Below are positions 25,563 through 35,758 of a stretch of 64,000 nt of DNA, in pieces. How positions within the stretch are numbered: the first letter of the stretch is position 1; every line of letters starts with the position of its first letter. This DNA comes from Lysobacterales bacterium (GTDB lineage: Bacteria; Pseudomonadota; Gammaproteobacteria; Xanthomonadales; SZUA-5). The notes below the pieces were generated by a model. The model had not been told where the DNA came from, ran no database searches, and saw only the letters and a program-made list of their open reading frames with translations. Where the stretch lies: contig JALHMG010000009.1 in assembly GCA_022844135.1 (NCBI GenBank), positions 1-64,000 on the forward strand, in the 5' to 3' direction. A program made the position numbers and the translations under genes.

Positions 25563-28500
25563 CTATGCCAGGCGCTTGCTGCGCACCTGGCTCGGTGGAA
25601 TGCCATAGCGCGTCTTGAATGCGCGGGTGAAGCTCGACAGGCTGTCGAAGCCGCTGGCGTACGCGATCTCCGAGATGTTGCCGGCGGCTTCTTCGAGCAG
25701 GCGGTGTCCATGCGCCAGGCGCGCGTCGCGCAAATAGTCGCTCGGACTTTGCCCAAGCAGTTCCTTGCATTTGCGGAATAGCTGCGTGCGATCGGCGTGC
25801 ATACACTTTGCGAGCGCCTCAATGCCGAATTCCGCCTCATGCAGGTTGGCCGCGATATGCTGGTCCAGGCGCTGCTGCCAGCGCGCGTCGGGCGTGTCGA
25901 TCGGCTCGACCGGGACCGCCGACGCGGCGGCTGCGAGGCGATACTGCAGACGCCGCGTGTGGGCGACGATCGCCTCACAGCGCGCAAGCAGTTCGCTCGA
26001 ATCGAAGGGTTTCGCAAGATAGTCGTTGGCGCCGGCGTTGAGGCCAGCGACCGCATGCTCGCTGCCAACTTTGGCTGTCAGCAGCAAGATACCGATCGCG
26101 TTGGTGTCGGGGTGAGATCGTAGGCGCCGGGTCAACTCGACGCCGTCGCAGCCGGCCATCATCACGTCGCTGACGATCAGATCCGGGAGTTCGTCGCGGG
26201 CCAGTTGCCACGCGGCGCTACCGTCCGCGGCCTCGATCACCTCGAAGCGATCGCTGAGCAGTTCGCGCACGCGCCGGCGCAAATCGTCGTGATCGTCGAC
26301 AACGAGCACGCGCTCGCGTGTGCGCTCCTCGCGCTGTGGGTCGCGCCAGGGCGCGACGTTGTGCTCTTGCTCTGGTACGCGGATCCGCGGTCCGCTGCTT
26401 TGCTCTTGCTCCGCACCCGGCGCCTCGCCATCCGCACCATGCGGACCATGGGTCCGCGTACCAATGCTTTGCTCTTGCTCCGCACCCGGCGCCTTGCCAT
26501 CCGCACCCTGCGGACCATGGGTCCGCGTACCAATGCTTTGCTCTTGCTCTGGTACGCGGACCCATGGTCCGCTGCTTTGCTCTTGCTCCGCACCCGGCGC
26601 CTTGCCATCCGCACCCTGCGGACCATGGGTCCGCGTACCAATGCTTTGCTCTTGCTCTGGTACGCGGACCCGCGGTCCGCTGCTTTGCTCTTGCTCCGCA
26701 CCCGGCGCCTTGCCATCCGCACCCTGCGGACCATGGGTCCGCGTACCAATGCTTTGCTCTTGCTCTGGTACGCGGACCCGCGGTCCGCTGCTTTGCTCTT
26801 GCTCCGCACCCGGCGCCTTGCCATCCGCACCCTGCGGACCATGGGTCCGCGTACCAAGAAGCGTCGCGCCATGGCGCGACCCACGGGTCGTCGTTGAATC
26901 CATCGGCAGGCGCAATACGAACGTGCTTCCGACGCCGAGCGTGCTCATCGCCGACACTTCCCCACCATGCGCCAGCGCGATCTCGCGCACTAGCGACAGG
27001 CCGATGCCATAGCCGCTGGCATGCTCGCTGCCGTCGGTCTGGAAGAAGCGATCGAACACATGCGGGAGCGCGTCGGGCGCGATGCCACGGCCCTGGTCGC
27101 GCACTGCGATCGTCCACGCCGTATCCTCGCGCGCAAGGGCGATTTCGATCGCCGTGCCGCGCGGCGAATACTTGGCGGCGTTGCCAATCAAATTCGATAA
27201 CGCGCGCTCGATGTGCAGCGGATCGATGCGCGCCGGCGCGTTGGCGATGCCGCCCGGATCGACACTCAAGGATTGCCCGTAGCGCGCCGCCAACGGCGCA
27301 TTCTCCGCCGCCACGTGCTCGATCAGCGGCAGCAGATCGTGCGCGACGACGTTCAATCGCAGCTGACCTTGTTCGAGGCGATTCACATCCAGCAGTTCGA
27401 CAATCAGATCCAGGACGCGCCGTGCGTTGCGCTGCGCCAATTGCAACTGCCCACGCACGCGTTCCGAGAGCCGCTCGCGCGCATCGCGCAGCAGGTCGTC
27501 GATCGGCCCCAGCACCAGTGTCAACGGTGTGCGGAATTCATGGCCGACGTTGACGAAGAAGCGAGTTTTGAGGCGATCGACGGCGAGCAGGCGTTCCGCC
27601 TGTTCGGCAAGTTGCAGATTCTTGTCGTGCAATTCCGTCGTGCGCGCGGCAACGGTGGCCTCAAGTTCTGTTTGGCGCATCAGCATTTGCCGTTGCCGAC
27701 GACGAGCGCCGAGCCGGGCCGCCAGCGCCAGCGCAGAGCCGGCGACGAGCGCGTACAACGCCAGCGCCCACCACTGCCGATACCAGGGCGGCGGAACCGA
27801 GAACGTCAGCAGTTCTGCTTGCGAAACCCGTCCCCAAGCATCTCTGCCCTCCACTTGGAATGCGTAACGGCCGGGCGAGAGATCGGCAAATTCGAACTCG
27901 CTACGCGATGACCACGGCGAAAACTCATCGCTGAATCCGGCCAGGCGAAAGCGCAGCGCATTTCCCTCCCGCCGTTGCATGGCCGGCAGCGCAAACTCGA
28001 TTCGTACGCGCGAAAATGGAGATGCCTGCCAACGCTTCAACGGCAACGGCTCGCGAGTTCGATCGTCCCAGAGGCCAGTCAGAATCGGCGCGACCTGGGG
28101 AAGGTTACGGCGCTGCGCTGCCAGATCGATGCGCGCGACGCCATCGTATTTCAGCACCCACAGGATGTTCCCTTCGCGTTGGAAGTAGCGAACCAACATT
28201 TTCGGGTCGAGCGCCGCCAGCGGCGTCGCGTCCCAGCGGAAGGTTTTGCCCTCGCGCCAGGCAACGCCCAGATGCGTAGGGCTCTGCATCCAGAGATTGC
28301 CTTCGTCGTCTTCCACCAGCTCGTCGATCGGACCGGACCGCATATGCACAGGCAACTCCGCAGCAGGTACAAAACGACCACCCGTGGACAACCGGTAGAC
28401 GCCATCGCGCGTTCCCGCCCACAATGCATTCGGCCCTCGCCGCAAGAAGAATTGCCCAGCAGGCAGGCCGGTATCGGTCACCCACTCCGGTGCCAGCCAT

Positions 28501-29972
28501 TGGCCATCGGGTCCTTTGCGCATCCGCGAGAGCTGGCCATTGTCGCGATGCATCCACAGCTCGTCGCTGCTCGCTTCGACCACATCGGTGAGCGCGTGTA
28601 GCGGCAAAGGCAGGGGCGTAAACGTGACCCCATCGGCACCGGCAGCTACCGCAGCGAGCTTGCCGCCGATCTGCGTATACATGAGGTAGCGGTTCAGCCG
28701 GGAAGGCGACAGATGGCCCGCGCCTGCAATCAGCAGCGGAGCGCTTTCCAGATCGGAGAACTCGCGAAAGTCCGAGCCCATGGTGTAGAGGCGCGGGCCA
28801 CGCACCATGACATAACCCACCTGCAGGTCGCCGGCGGGTTGGTACGGCCGGAACTGCGCCGGATCGACGCTGGTGTCGAGCGCCAGCATCCGGAACTGCG
28901 AGCTGATGAAAATGCGGTCGCGCCAGCGCTCAAGGCTATTGACCCGTGCACTGCCGAACTCGGGCCCGTAAAAAGTGGTCGCGCTGGCTTGATCGATGCG
29001 CGTGATGGTATTGGTCTGCGTGACCCAAAGACCGCCCTGCCGATCTTCGGCGATGTCGATGACCGCGGTTTCGCGAAGTCCGGCCTTCTCGCCGAGGTGC
29101 TGGAGCGTTCGCCCGTCGGCATCGACGATGGTCACCGGACCGCGCTGGAAGCCGAGCGCATAACGCCCGCCGCTGATCGCCTGAAAGGCGCTGGGCAACT
29201 GACGTCGCCGCAAATCCTCTCCGTCGGCCCAGACACGGGTTCCTCGACCGCCAGCGAGCAAACTGGCGCGACCGCCGAGCTGCATCGCAAGAAACCGCCC
29301 ATCCTCAAGCGGGTGGATACCGACCATCAGTTTCTGTTCGATATCTTCGATAGGCGCCAGAACGTCGAATACGGGTGGCCCGCTTTCGCTGACTTTGAAG
29401 ATGCCTTTACCGGACAGATACAGAACCAGCGTATTGCGATGCGACACCCAGCCGTTGGCGGGCGCCAACAATTCGACGACCGGCTCGGCCGTGTCGTCGG
29501 GGACGAACAGCAGCTTGGTCTGCGCCACGAACCAGATGCCGTGGCGCACATCGTCGTAGTTCTGCCCAAACACTTTGTTGAATTCGCGCATCGCCGGGGG
29601 CAGGCGCTCTTGCAGCGAATGCCAGCGGTAGCCGCCGTCCGGTCGCGGGACGAAGCAGCCGATTTCTCCCGGGTACCCGCCGCAGAACTCGCCCTTCGGA
29701 GTGCGCACCATGCGCAGGAAGCCCGTATTGCCGAGCGGATGTTCGTACAGGCGCCAGCGTGCGCCGTCGAAGATCGCCAGGCCCTTGGTGTTGGCCACTG
29801 CGATGCGCCCGTCGTCGAGCGGCAGAACGTTACTGGAGCCCGGATGGCCGCCGAAGCTTGCAGGCCGATGGACTTCGATGGCGGGCCACCCCAACTCGCC
29901 GCCGACTGACGGTGGCGATCCGATCGACAGCAAGAAGGCTGCGGCTAACGCCCAATACACGCTCGACGTCAT
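25563..29972 (-). CDS. Hybrid two-component system protein (propeller sensor, histidine kinase, receiver, AraC output)
   Basis: 1469 aa, one polypeptide carrying a whole signalling pathway. Order: signal peptide (1-25); periplasmic Reg_prop beta-propellers and a Y_Y_Y domain to about 710; transmembrane helix (WWALALYALVAGSALALAA); coiled coil; HisKA with VGHEFRTPL (His near 809); HATPase with NLIGNAAKYSPRG and GYGIGLSL; tandem-repeat linker (about 1040-1204); receiver with Asp near 1267 (LIVSDVMM) and KPF; AraC-type HTH to the C-terminus. This HTCS type controls polysaccharide use in Bacteroidetes and is also found in xanthomonads. The ligand is unknown; a chitinase and beta-helix proteins lie nearby. 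Confidence 0.93.
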   Translation of the reverse strand: MTSSVYWALAAAFLLSIGSPPSVGGELGWPAIEVHRPASFGGHPGSSNVLPLDDGRIAVANTKGLAIFDGARWRLYEHPLGNTGFLRMVRTPKGEFCGGYPGEIGCFVPRPDGGYRWHSLQERLPPAMREFNKVFGQNYDDVRHGIWFVAQTKLLFVPDDTAEPVVELLAPANGWVSHRNTLVLYLSGKGIFKVSESGPPVFDVLAPIEDIEQKLMVGIHPLEDGRFLAMQLGGRASLLAGGRGTRVWADGEDLRRRQLPSAFQAISGGRYALGFQRGPVTIVDADGRTLQHLGEKAGLRETAVIDIAEDRQGGLWVTQTNTITRIDQASATTFYGPEFGSARVNSLERWRDRIFISSQFRMLALDTSVDPAQFRPYQPAGDLQVGYVMVRGPRLYTMGSDFREFSDLESAPLLIAGAGHLSPSRLNRYLMYTQIGGKLAAVAAGADGVTFTPLPLPLHALTDVVEASSDELWMHRDNGQLSRMRKGPDGQWLAPEWVTDTGLPAGQFFLRRGPNALWAGTRDGVYRLSTGGRFVPAAELPVHMRSGPIDELVEDDEGNLWMQSPTHLGVAWREGKTFRWDATPLAALDPKMLVRYFQREGNILWVLKYDGVARIDLAAQRRNLPQVAPILTGLWDDRTREPLPLKRWQASPFSRVRIEFALPAMQRREGNALRFRLAGFSDEFSPWSSRSEFEFADLSPGRYAFQVEGRDAWGRVSQAELLTFSVPPPWYRQWWALALYALVAGSALALAARLGARRRQRQMLMRQTELEATVAARTTELHDKNLQLAEQAERLLAVDRLKTRFFVNVGHEFRTPLTLVLGPIDDLLRDARERLSERVRGQLQLAQRNARRVLDLIVELLDVNRLEQGQLRLNVVAHDLLPLIEHVAAENAPLAARYGQSLSVDPGGIANAPARIDPLHIERALSNLIGNAAKYSPRGTAIEIALAREDTAWTIAVRDQGRGIAPDALPHVFDRFFQTDGSEHASGYGIGLSLVREIALAHGGEVSAMSTLGVGSTFVLRLPMDSTTTRGSRHGATLLGTRTHGPQGADGKAPGAEQEQSSGPRVRVPEQEQSIGTRTHGPQGADGKAPGAEQEQSSGPRVRVPEQEQSIGTRTHGPQGADGKAPGAEQEQSSGPWVRVPEQEQSIGTRTHGPQGADGKAPGAEQEQSIGTRTHGPHGADGEAPGAEQEQSSGPRIRVPEQEHNVAPWRDPQREERTRERVLVVDDHDDLRRRVRELLSDRFEVIEAADGSAAWQLARDELPDLIVSDVMMAGCDGVELTRRLRSHPDTNAIGILLLTAKVGSEHAVAGLNAGANDYLAKPFDSSELLARCEAIVAHTRRLQYRLAAAASAVPVEPIDTPDARWQQRLDQHIAANLHEAEFGIEALAKCMHADRTQLFRKCKELLGQSPSDYLRDARLAHGHRLLEEAAGNISEIAYASGFDSLSSFTRAFKTRYGIPPSQVRSKRLA
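26361..26855 (-). repeat. 108-bp in-frame palindromic tandem repeat inside the hybrid kinase gene
   Basis: Five units: three full (108 bp, 36 aa), one shortened to 69 bp by loss of 13 codons, and one diverged full unit near 26361. The encoded unit starts GTRTHGPQGADGKAPGAEQE and ends PEQEQSI. Each junction contains the inverted pair GGTCCGCGTACC/GGTACGCGGACC separated by 19 nt, so each unit is a potential hairpin. The array sits exactly in the linker between kinase and receiver. With length a multiple of three and no stop codons, almost every frame is open here on both strands. Confidence 0.92.
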
Positions 29973-30062
29973 GGTGCGCGATTCCTCATCAGCGAGACCG
30001 ACGGGGCGCGGGCGTTTGAAAGCCCGTCGCGATTATTCGCGTTGCTGCAGGATGTGTCCGAC
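29973..30062. other. Short gap upstream of the hybrid kinase
   Basis: Upstream of the kinase and directly after the 130-aa gene. Presumably holds the kinase promoter; no motif assigned. Confidence 0.3.
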
Positions 30063-30455
30063 TCAACATCGCAACGTCTCCAAACACGCCTCCATCATCC
30101 GCTTCAAACGCCGCGCAGTTGTCGGCATCGCCGTGCGCCAGAGTTTAGGGCCGAGCTGGATCAGCGATTGGCTACGATCGATGTCGGCCAGCCATAACGT
30201 AGGTCGGTGCGGATCGGCGTGGGGCGCATGATCGACGACGACCAGATCTGCCACCAGCCGTTGACCGGCGGCGCGGACAATCACGCGCGCCTCCGGCCAA
30301 TGTTGCACGAACCACTCGCGCAGATAGTCGCTCAACTCCGCGTCGAGCCCCACGAGCGCAATTCGCGGCGGCAGGCGTGCGGCGCCGCGAATCGTCACGG
30401 AGCTAACCACGGCATGCCCGAAACAGCCCTCGTTGGCCTCCAGCACACGTTTCAC
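30063..30455 (-). CDS. Small protein of unknown function, possibly degenerate receiver-like
   Basis: 130 aa from a GTG at 30455 that overlaps the stop of the upstream CSLREA gene (GTGA), so it may be translated by reinitiation. The centre, PPRIALVGLDAELSDYLREW then ADLVVVDHAPHADP, has alternating strands and helices reminiscent of a receiver fold but lacks the usual acidic pocket and lysine. I do not recognise a family. A non-coding frame kept open by composition is possible. Confidence 0.4.
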   Translation of the reverse strand: MKRVLEANEGCFGHAVVSSVTIRGAARLPPRIALVGLDAELSDYLREWFVQHWPEARVIVRAAGQRLVADLVVVDHAPHADPHRPTLWLADIDRSQSLIQLGPKLWRTAMPTTARRLKRMMEACLETLRC

Positions 30456-33400
30456 TCGAAGCCATTGGCGAACACGGCATCCACGCGCGGCGCCACCAGG
30501 CAGTTGGAGAACTCGCTGGTCGATCCATCCGGCGCGGTGGCGGTTGCCGTGATGAAGCCGGCGATGGGTTGGGTGGTGATGGTGGCGGAGAAGTTCTCGC
30601 TATTGCTCGCGAAGGACCGGATCACGGAGCCCAGGTAGGTGTCGCCGTGTCGCCCGTTTGACGGACCGCTGGCATCGGTGCAGAAGCTGCTGCGATAAAA
30701 AGCCAGGCGGTACTGTACCGGCACGACGATGCCGGTGGGCACATCCAGCACGCCGTTGATCGTCGTGCTGATTCCCACAGCCATACCGTCGCTCAGCACG
30801 GGTGTGTTCTGGCCGTCGTTGGGACCGGTGTCGATGTCGTTGACGTCGTTCGGCGTGATGCCGTCTGGGCCGTTGCCGTTGCTCAGGTCGATCGCGGTGC
30901 TGCCGTTGTTTTGAATGAACAAATTGGCATACAGTTGATTGAAGTCGGCGTTCGAGCCTCGGACCAGCACCGCCGTGTTGCTGAAGAAAAACCGATTCCT
31001 CAGTTCCGATTCGCCGCCGATGTCGACCCCGCTGACATCAAACAACTCGATGTCCGTGGTGTTAATTGCGACTTGACTGAAGTCCGGTGCGCGCCCGAAC
31101 AGGTTAGTGCTCACCGTACTGCCGGTAGCCAAGTCGCGAATCAACAGCCCTGTGCTGTAGTTGCCGACGACGTTGCGATCTGCCAGCGACGGACCGCCGA
31201 AGGTCAGCGGATCGCGCGCCACCACCCCAACGGCACCACTGATGCTATTCCCGTCGGCACTGAAACCGAGCCAACTGCCGCGGATTCGCATCGGGCCTGG
31301 GCAGGTCGCTCCATCGCCACGAACGATGGTCGCAATGCTGCCGCCATTCAATGCCAGCCCGCGAAGATCGACCAGGTCGCTGGTGCAAGAACGCAGCGCC
31401 GCGGCCTGCGTTCCGGCGCGAATCTCGATCTTGATCACCGCGTCCGATCGGTCGGTATCGGCATTCGGCACGGCACCGATCTGGGTGTAACCATCGATGC
31501 TCAGTCCTTGGGTGATTTGCGGCAGAGAGGCGACCAAACCAATGACATGCGGCCCATCGCCCGGGATTGCAAAGCGAATCGCGTCGACCCCGGCTTGCGC
31601 ATTCGCCAAGGTGATCGCTTCGCGTAACGTGCAGGTGTTGCCGTCGCCGGTGGCATCGCATCCGCCATTGACCGAGAAGCTGTCGCTGGCCGAATCGACC
31701 GCGATTCCCGGCGGTGGGTCAGTGGCGGTGATGCAGGCGCTGATCTCGCTGGTGCCGTCGGTGGTGGTGGCAGTGGCTGTAATCGTGGTAAAGACGCTGA
31801 GATCGAGATCGGTCAGCACTTGCGTGTCGAAACGATCACCGCTCAAAGGCTGCGTGTCCAGCAATTGCTCGCCAGGGCCGTGGCCCGAACTGTGGCAACT
31901 GGTGCTGGCATAAATGGCCAACGTGAATTGGGGGGCGATCGTATCCAGTTCGCCGACCACACGCAGTCCGTTGTCGGTGCGCTCGGCCAAAGTCAGCACA
32001 GGAAAGTTCTGCAGGTTGTTCGGGCCGATGTCGGTATCGCCAGGATCGTTCGGCGTCACGCCGTCGGCGCCGAGATCGACGGCGAGCTGCGCATGATTCG
32101 AGAACGTGTTGCTTCCGAAGAGATTCCCCAGCTCGGCGCCGCTCGCCACGCTGATGGCCCGCGGCAGAAAGCGAAATGCATTGGGCGCGAGCGTTCCAAG
32201 GAAGACCGTATCCGTCGCGGCCGTAATGGAAGCGCCTGTCCCCGATCCCAAGGGCACCGTTCCGGTTCGGTCTGCGCCGAACAAATTGTTGTCCACCAGG
32301 CTTCCACTTGCGGCCGGGGCCAGCGTAATGCCAACCAAGGTGGCGACGATGACATTGCGATCGGCCGGCGTATTGCCCCCGACGCGGAGCGGGCCGCCGT
32401 TCGCCAGCAAGCTGGCGTTGTTCGTTGCGCCTGTGACGCCGTCGGCTGCGACGCCGAAAAAGTTGCCGACGATCTCTGAAGCTGAGGGCGAGCATTTTTC
32501 GATTCCGACGCTGAAGCGCGTAATCGACAGTCCACGAACGACGGTGGGCGCGCACAGCCGCAATCCGCGCGTACCGATTGGTGTGCCGAATCCATCGATG
32601 CGGATGCGGATGACGGCGTTACTGACGACCGGATCGGTGTTGGGTGTGGCACCCGATTGGGTGTAGCCATCGATGGTCACGGCACGCGAAATATCGGGTA
32701 ACTGCGAGGTCGGCGATATAAGGATTTCGCTGGTTCCGCTGAGCGGTGGAATCGCAAAATGGATGCGCTGGAAGCTACCGCTGGGGGCAGCGTTCGAGAC
32801 GGTGATCGCGTCGCGCAGCGAGCAATGCGCGGCGTTGCAGACGCCATCTGCGGTATCGCTGGTGGTGTTGACGACCAGCGGTGGCGGATCGAGCGGAAAA
32901 CACGCTGAGAACTCGCTGGTGCCAACACCGGCGCGTGTTGCCGTCATTGTGATCACGGTGCCCGGTGGCAGCGGGTCGGTGGTGCTTTGCGTGTAGCTGA
33001 ACGATTCGGCTGTCGATGAGAAATTGCGTGTGGTCTGCCCGAGAATGCGCTCGCCTTCACCGTGGCCGCTGGGGTGGCAGACCGAACCCGCATAGGTGGT
33101 CAATTTGTACGCCAACGAGCCAGGATGACCAACGTCCAGGGTGCCCGTCAGCGCGACACCGCCAGTGACGCGTTGCACACCGCCGATCAGCGGAAAGTTT
33201 TGCAGAGCGTTGGCTCCGGAATCGACATCATTGGGATCGTTCAGTGTCACGCCGTCGTTATTCAGATCGATGCCGAGGTCTCTGCTCTGACTGATGCGGT
33301 TGTTGGCGAAATCCACATTGTCTGATTCAGACGTTACGTTGATTCCAATCACTGCGTTTCTTATCGTATTCGGCGCTGTGTTTCCAATCGACAGATTGGA

Positions 33401-34126
33401 GGCCGTCGCCGTTACGTCAAATCCCCTGCCGATTGTGAATGGGATGGTGCCGGACTTGTTGGTCCCTATCAGATTTCCATTCGCACTAGATCCATCTGAG
33501 TTGAGATTAAAGATGGTTTCGTCTGCAATTACATTGCGGTCTTGTGCGGCAGGGCTGCCGATCACCGTTTGAGCCCGGCAAAACAAGCCGTTTGCGTTCC
33601 CAAGCTGAACATCGCCACTCGCCCTCAGCCCGATGAAGTTTCCGTGAATCTGGGTATTTCCCGCGGCGCATACGAGTCCGGTGCTGATGCCGTTGGCGAA
33701 TCGGGTGATCGATAGACCGCGAATTGTCACATCGGGGGCACATACCGTCAGACCCGTGCCGCCGGCTGCATCGCCATCGATTCGAATTCGCAATACGGCA
33801 TTGCTGACATTCGGATCGTTATTGACCCGAGTGCCGCTCTGCGAATAGCCGTTGATCGTCAGCGGCTGAACAATGGTTGGCAGAGGTGTCGCCGGCGAAA
33901 TGAGGAGTTCGCCACGCACTGGCAGCGAGATCGCAAAATTGATGGTGTCGGCCGCCGCGGTTGCGTTGGCCGCTGTGATTGCTTGACGCAAGGTGCAAAC
34001 GCTTCCGCAGGTGCTGCCAGCGGTGTCGGCCGTGCTGGTGACGACAAACGTGGCGGCCCCGCAGGGTGCCGCCATGACGCATGCGGCGACGATCACCAAC
34101 AGCCATGCTGCGAATACCCGTTTCAT
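30452..34126 (-). CDS. Large secreted CSLREA/beta-helix repeat protein ending FANGFE
   Basis: 1224 aa from the ATG at 34126 (GGGAG 7 nt upstream; signal peptide AAWLLVIVAACVMAAPCGAA). Three tandem modules, each opened by a CSLREA motif: VCTLRQAITAAN (about residue 45), HCSLRDAITVSN (about 430) and TCTLREAITLAN (about 830), each followed by a predicted parallel beta-helix with IDGYTQSG and DRNVI repeats. The similarity between modules suggests internal triplication. Ends VFANGFE. Probably exported to the surface or medium; CSLREA proteins are widespread but their role is not established. No catalytic site recognised. Confidence 0.85.
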   Translation of the reverse strand: MKRVFAAWLLVIVAACVMAAPCGAATFVVTSTADTAGSTCGSVCTLRQAITAANATAAADTINFAISLPVRGELLISPATPLPTIVQPLTINGYSQSGTRVNNDPNVSNAVLRIRIDGDAAGGTGLTVCAPDVTIRGLSITRFANGISTGLVCAAGNTQIHGNFIGLRASGDVQLGNANGLFCRAQTVIGSPAAQDRNVIADETIFNLNSDGSSANGNLIGTNKSGTIPFTIGRGFDVTATASNLSIGNTAPNTIRNAVIGINVTSESDNVDFANNRISQSRDLGIDLNNDGVTLNDPNDVDSGANALQNFPLIGGVQRVTGGVALTGTLDVGHPGSLAYKLTTYAGSVCHPSGHGEGERILGQTTRNFSSTAESFSYTQSTTDPLPPGTVITMTATRAGVGTSEFSACFPLDPPPLVVNTTSDTADGVCNAAHCSLRDAITVSNAAPSGSFQRIHFAIPPLSGTSEILISPTSQLPDISRAVTIDGYTQSGATPNTDPVVSNAVIRIRIDGFGTPIGTRGLRLCAPTVVRGLSITRFSVGIEKCSPSASEIVGNFFGVAADGVTGATNNASLLANGGPLRVGGNTPADRNVIVATLVGITLAPAASGSLVDNNLFGADRTGTVPLGSGTGASITAATDTVFLGTLAPNAFRFLPRAISVASGAELGNLFGSNTFSNHAQLAVDLGADGVTPNDPGDTDIGPNNLQNFPVLTLAERTDNGLRVVGELDTIAPQFTLAIYASTSCHSSGHGPGEQLLDTQPLSGDRFDTQVLTDLDLSVFTTITATATTTDGTSEISACITATDPPPGIAVDSASDSFSVNGGCDATGDGNTCTLREAITLANAQAGVDAIRFAIPGDGPHVIGLVASLPQITQGLSIDGYTQIGAVPNADTDRSDAVIKIEIRAGTQAAALRSCTSDLVDLRGLALNGGSIATIVRGDGATCPGPMRIRGSWLGFSADGNSISGAVGVVARDPLTFGGPSLADRNVVGNYSTGLLIRDLATGSTVSTNLFGRAPDFSQVAINTTDIELFDVSGVDIGGESELRNRFFFSNTAVLVRGSNADFNQLYANLFIQNNGSTAIDLSNGNGPDGITPNDVNDIDTGPNDGQNTPVLSDGMAVGISTTINGVLDVPTGIVVPVQYRLAFYRSSFCTDASGPSNGRHGDTYLGSVIRSFASNSENFSATITTQPIAGFITATATAPDGSTSEFSNCLVAPRVDAVFANGFE

Positions 34127-34355
34127 GAATTGCTCCCAGGTCAGGCCACATTCGGCGAGTTGTGTACAGGCTGGCAGCGCCGAGTCGCCCTCGTTTGACG
34201 CCAGGTTGTGGGGCTTTGACGCCACGTTGCGAGCCGTTATCGACGCATCCGCGCGGCAAACAGCCGCAACCTCGTGCGCTACGCGCGTCGCGCAAAGCCG
34301 GGACAGTACGGCCACCGACGCCAATCGCGCTCGGACCGACTGCAAAGGAGCGACC

Positions 34356-35696
34356 ATGTTGACCACCCTGACCCGTATCGCGCTGCTGGGCGCGCTGATG
34401 TACGCGCCCACGGCCTTCGCGCAGCGCGACGACGATCCCGATAACGGCCAATCCTGGCTGACAAAGTTTGCCGAGCACGACGCCCGCGACGGCCGGCTCT
34501 GGGCCGGTACCCTCCGCGCGACCGACGATTTTGGGGCCACCCATGACCGCGACTTTCGGCTCACGGCCAGCGGCAGCATCGCGCGCGGCGATCGAAAGGT
34601 GGTGCTCAACCGTTATGAACCCGAGTGCTTCGAATTCGCGCCGGCCGCTCGCCTGAGCCTCGACGACTATTGCGATCAGTTGACGCTGACCTGGCAGGGC
34701 GAGGATGCGACCATCGCCTTTTCCAGCCTGGATGCGAATCGCCGCTATTCGTTTACGCTGCGTGCCGATCCGCGCTCGCCCGGCGAATGGACCTCAATGA
34801 CGCCGACCGTGCCGGCGCCAACCTTGCGCCTGAGCAGCGGAAACAGCAACGGCGATGTGTCTTACCGCTGGGAACTTGGTACGCGCGAGGCGAGCTATCG
34901 GCAAGCCGGCGAGGTCACCGCCAGCCAGTTGCGCGGTGCGGATTTGCACCCGGTCGAGATCGGGCTGCTGGGCCTGGGCGAGGTGTTGCTGACTTTCAAT
35001 CGATACGCCTTCGAACGATCGCTGCTGCCGCGAAACCATCCGGATTACGAACCGACGCCTTACGCAGCCTGGGCCGAAGAAACGGTCGAAGGCGGCTGTA
35101 TCTTCAATGTCTGCTTCGGCAACCTGGGCGGCAATGGCGGCAGTGCAGGCAATAACTACAATGCCTGTTCGCCCGGCCATCCGAACTATAACCCGGCCAA
35201 CTGCCCGCACGACCTGACCTTCGCACGCTGGCCCGTTGCCATACGACCCAAACTGGAGAAACTGAGCAACAGCCAGGTTCGCGTTCGGGTCTACCTCAAA
35301 AACGTTGGGACGGGGGACGTGTACGTTGAGAGCGCAACTTTCCCCGATCCGAGCATCGCCTTCTTTTCGCTGATACGGCTCGGCGCCGGATCGCCGCTGG
35401 TCAGCGCGACGAGCATTGCGTCTTCGCCCTACGGCGAACAGTGCTACAGCGTCAGCAGCAGCCTGGAGCAGGATGGGGAGATCATCAATCCGTTTGAGTT
35501 GATCGAGTTAAAAGCAGGCGAGGCGAAAAAGATCCCGCGCTTCGAGATGACCTGCGGCCAGAACAGTACGCGCCCGGCCGGACGCTACCGGTTGTACATC
35601 CATGTCGATCCGTACGATGCCTATGACACACCCGGGCTCAGCGGCAACAACATCGGCAATTCGGCTCTGCTCGACTGGGTTCATTTGCGCAACTGA
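34356..35696 (+). CDS. Secreted protein of unknown function
   Basis: 446 aa from the ATG at 34356, with AAAGGAG 5 nt upstream and a signal peptide (LTRIALLGALMYAPTAFA). The N-terminal half is a beta-rich domain in the style of bacterial pre-peptidase C-terminal (PPC) domains (YSFTLRADPRSPGEW); the middle has a Gly/Asn-rich loop (GNLGGNGGSAGNNYNACSPG); the C-terminal half looks like an Ig-like or CARDB-like adhesion fold (VRVYLKNVGTGDVYVESATF). No catalytic motif. Divergent from the CSLREA gene, so the two may share regulation. Confidence 0.7.
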   Translation: MLTTLTRIALLGALMYAPTAFAQRDDDPDNGQSWLTKFAEHDARDGRLWAGTLRATDDFGATHDRDFRLTASGSIARGDRKVVLNRYEPECFEFAPAARLSLDDYCDQLTLTWQGEDATIAFSSLDANRRYSFTLRADPRSPGEWTSMTPTVPAPTLRLSSGNSNGDVSYRWELGTREASYRQAGEVTASQLRGADLHPVEIGLLGLGEVLLTFNRYAFERSLLPRNHPDYEPTPYAAWAEETVEGGCIFNVCFGNLGGNGGSAGNNYNACSPGHPNYNPANCPHDLTFARWPVAIRPKLEKLSNSQVRVRVYLKNVGTGDVYVESATFPDPSIAFFSLIRLGAGSPLVSATSIASSPYGEQCYSVSSSLEQDGEIINPFELIELKAGEAKKIPRFEMTCGQNSTRPAGRYRLYIHVDPYDAYDTPGLSGNNIGNSALLDWVHLRN

Positions 35697-35758
35697 GCGC
35701 GTGTGCCGACAAAGCGAGTTTCGCCGATCGGCGGGCAGCCTATCGCTGCCCGCCGACA

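Noticed and set aside
26361-26855. Possible CRISPR array
   Set aside because: Units are 108 bp and contiguous, with no unique spacers and no cas genes; it is coding tandem repetition.
26318-27553. Long reading frames on the plus strand opposite the hybrid kinase, including the tandem repeat region
   Set aside because: The 108-bp unit is a multiple of three with no stops, so nearly every frame is open. The kinase frame alone has domain motifs.
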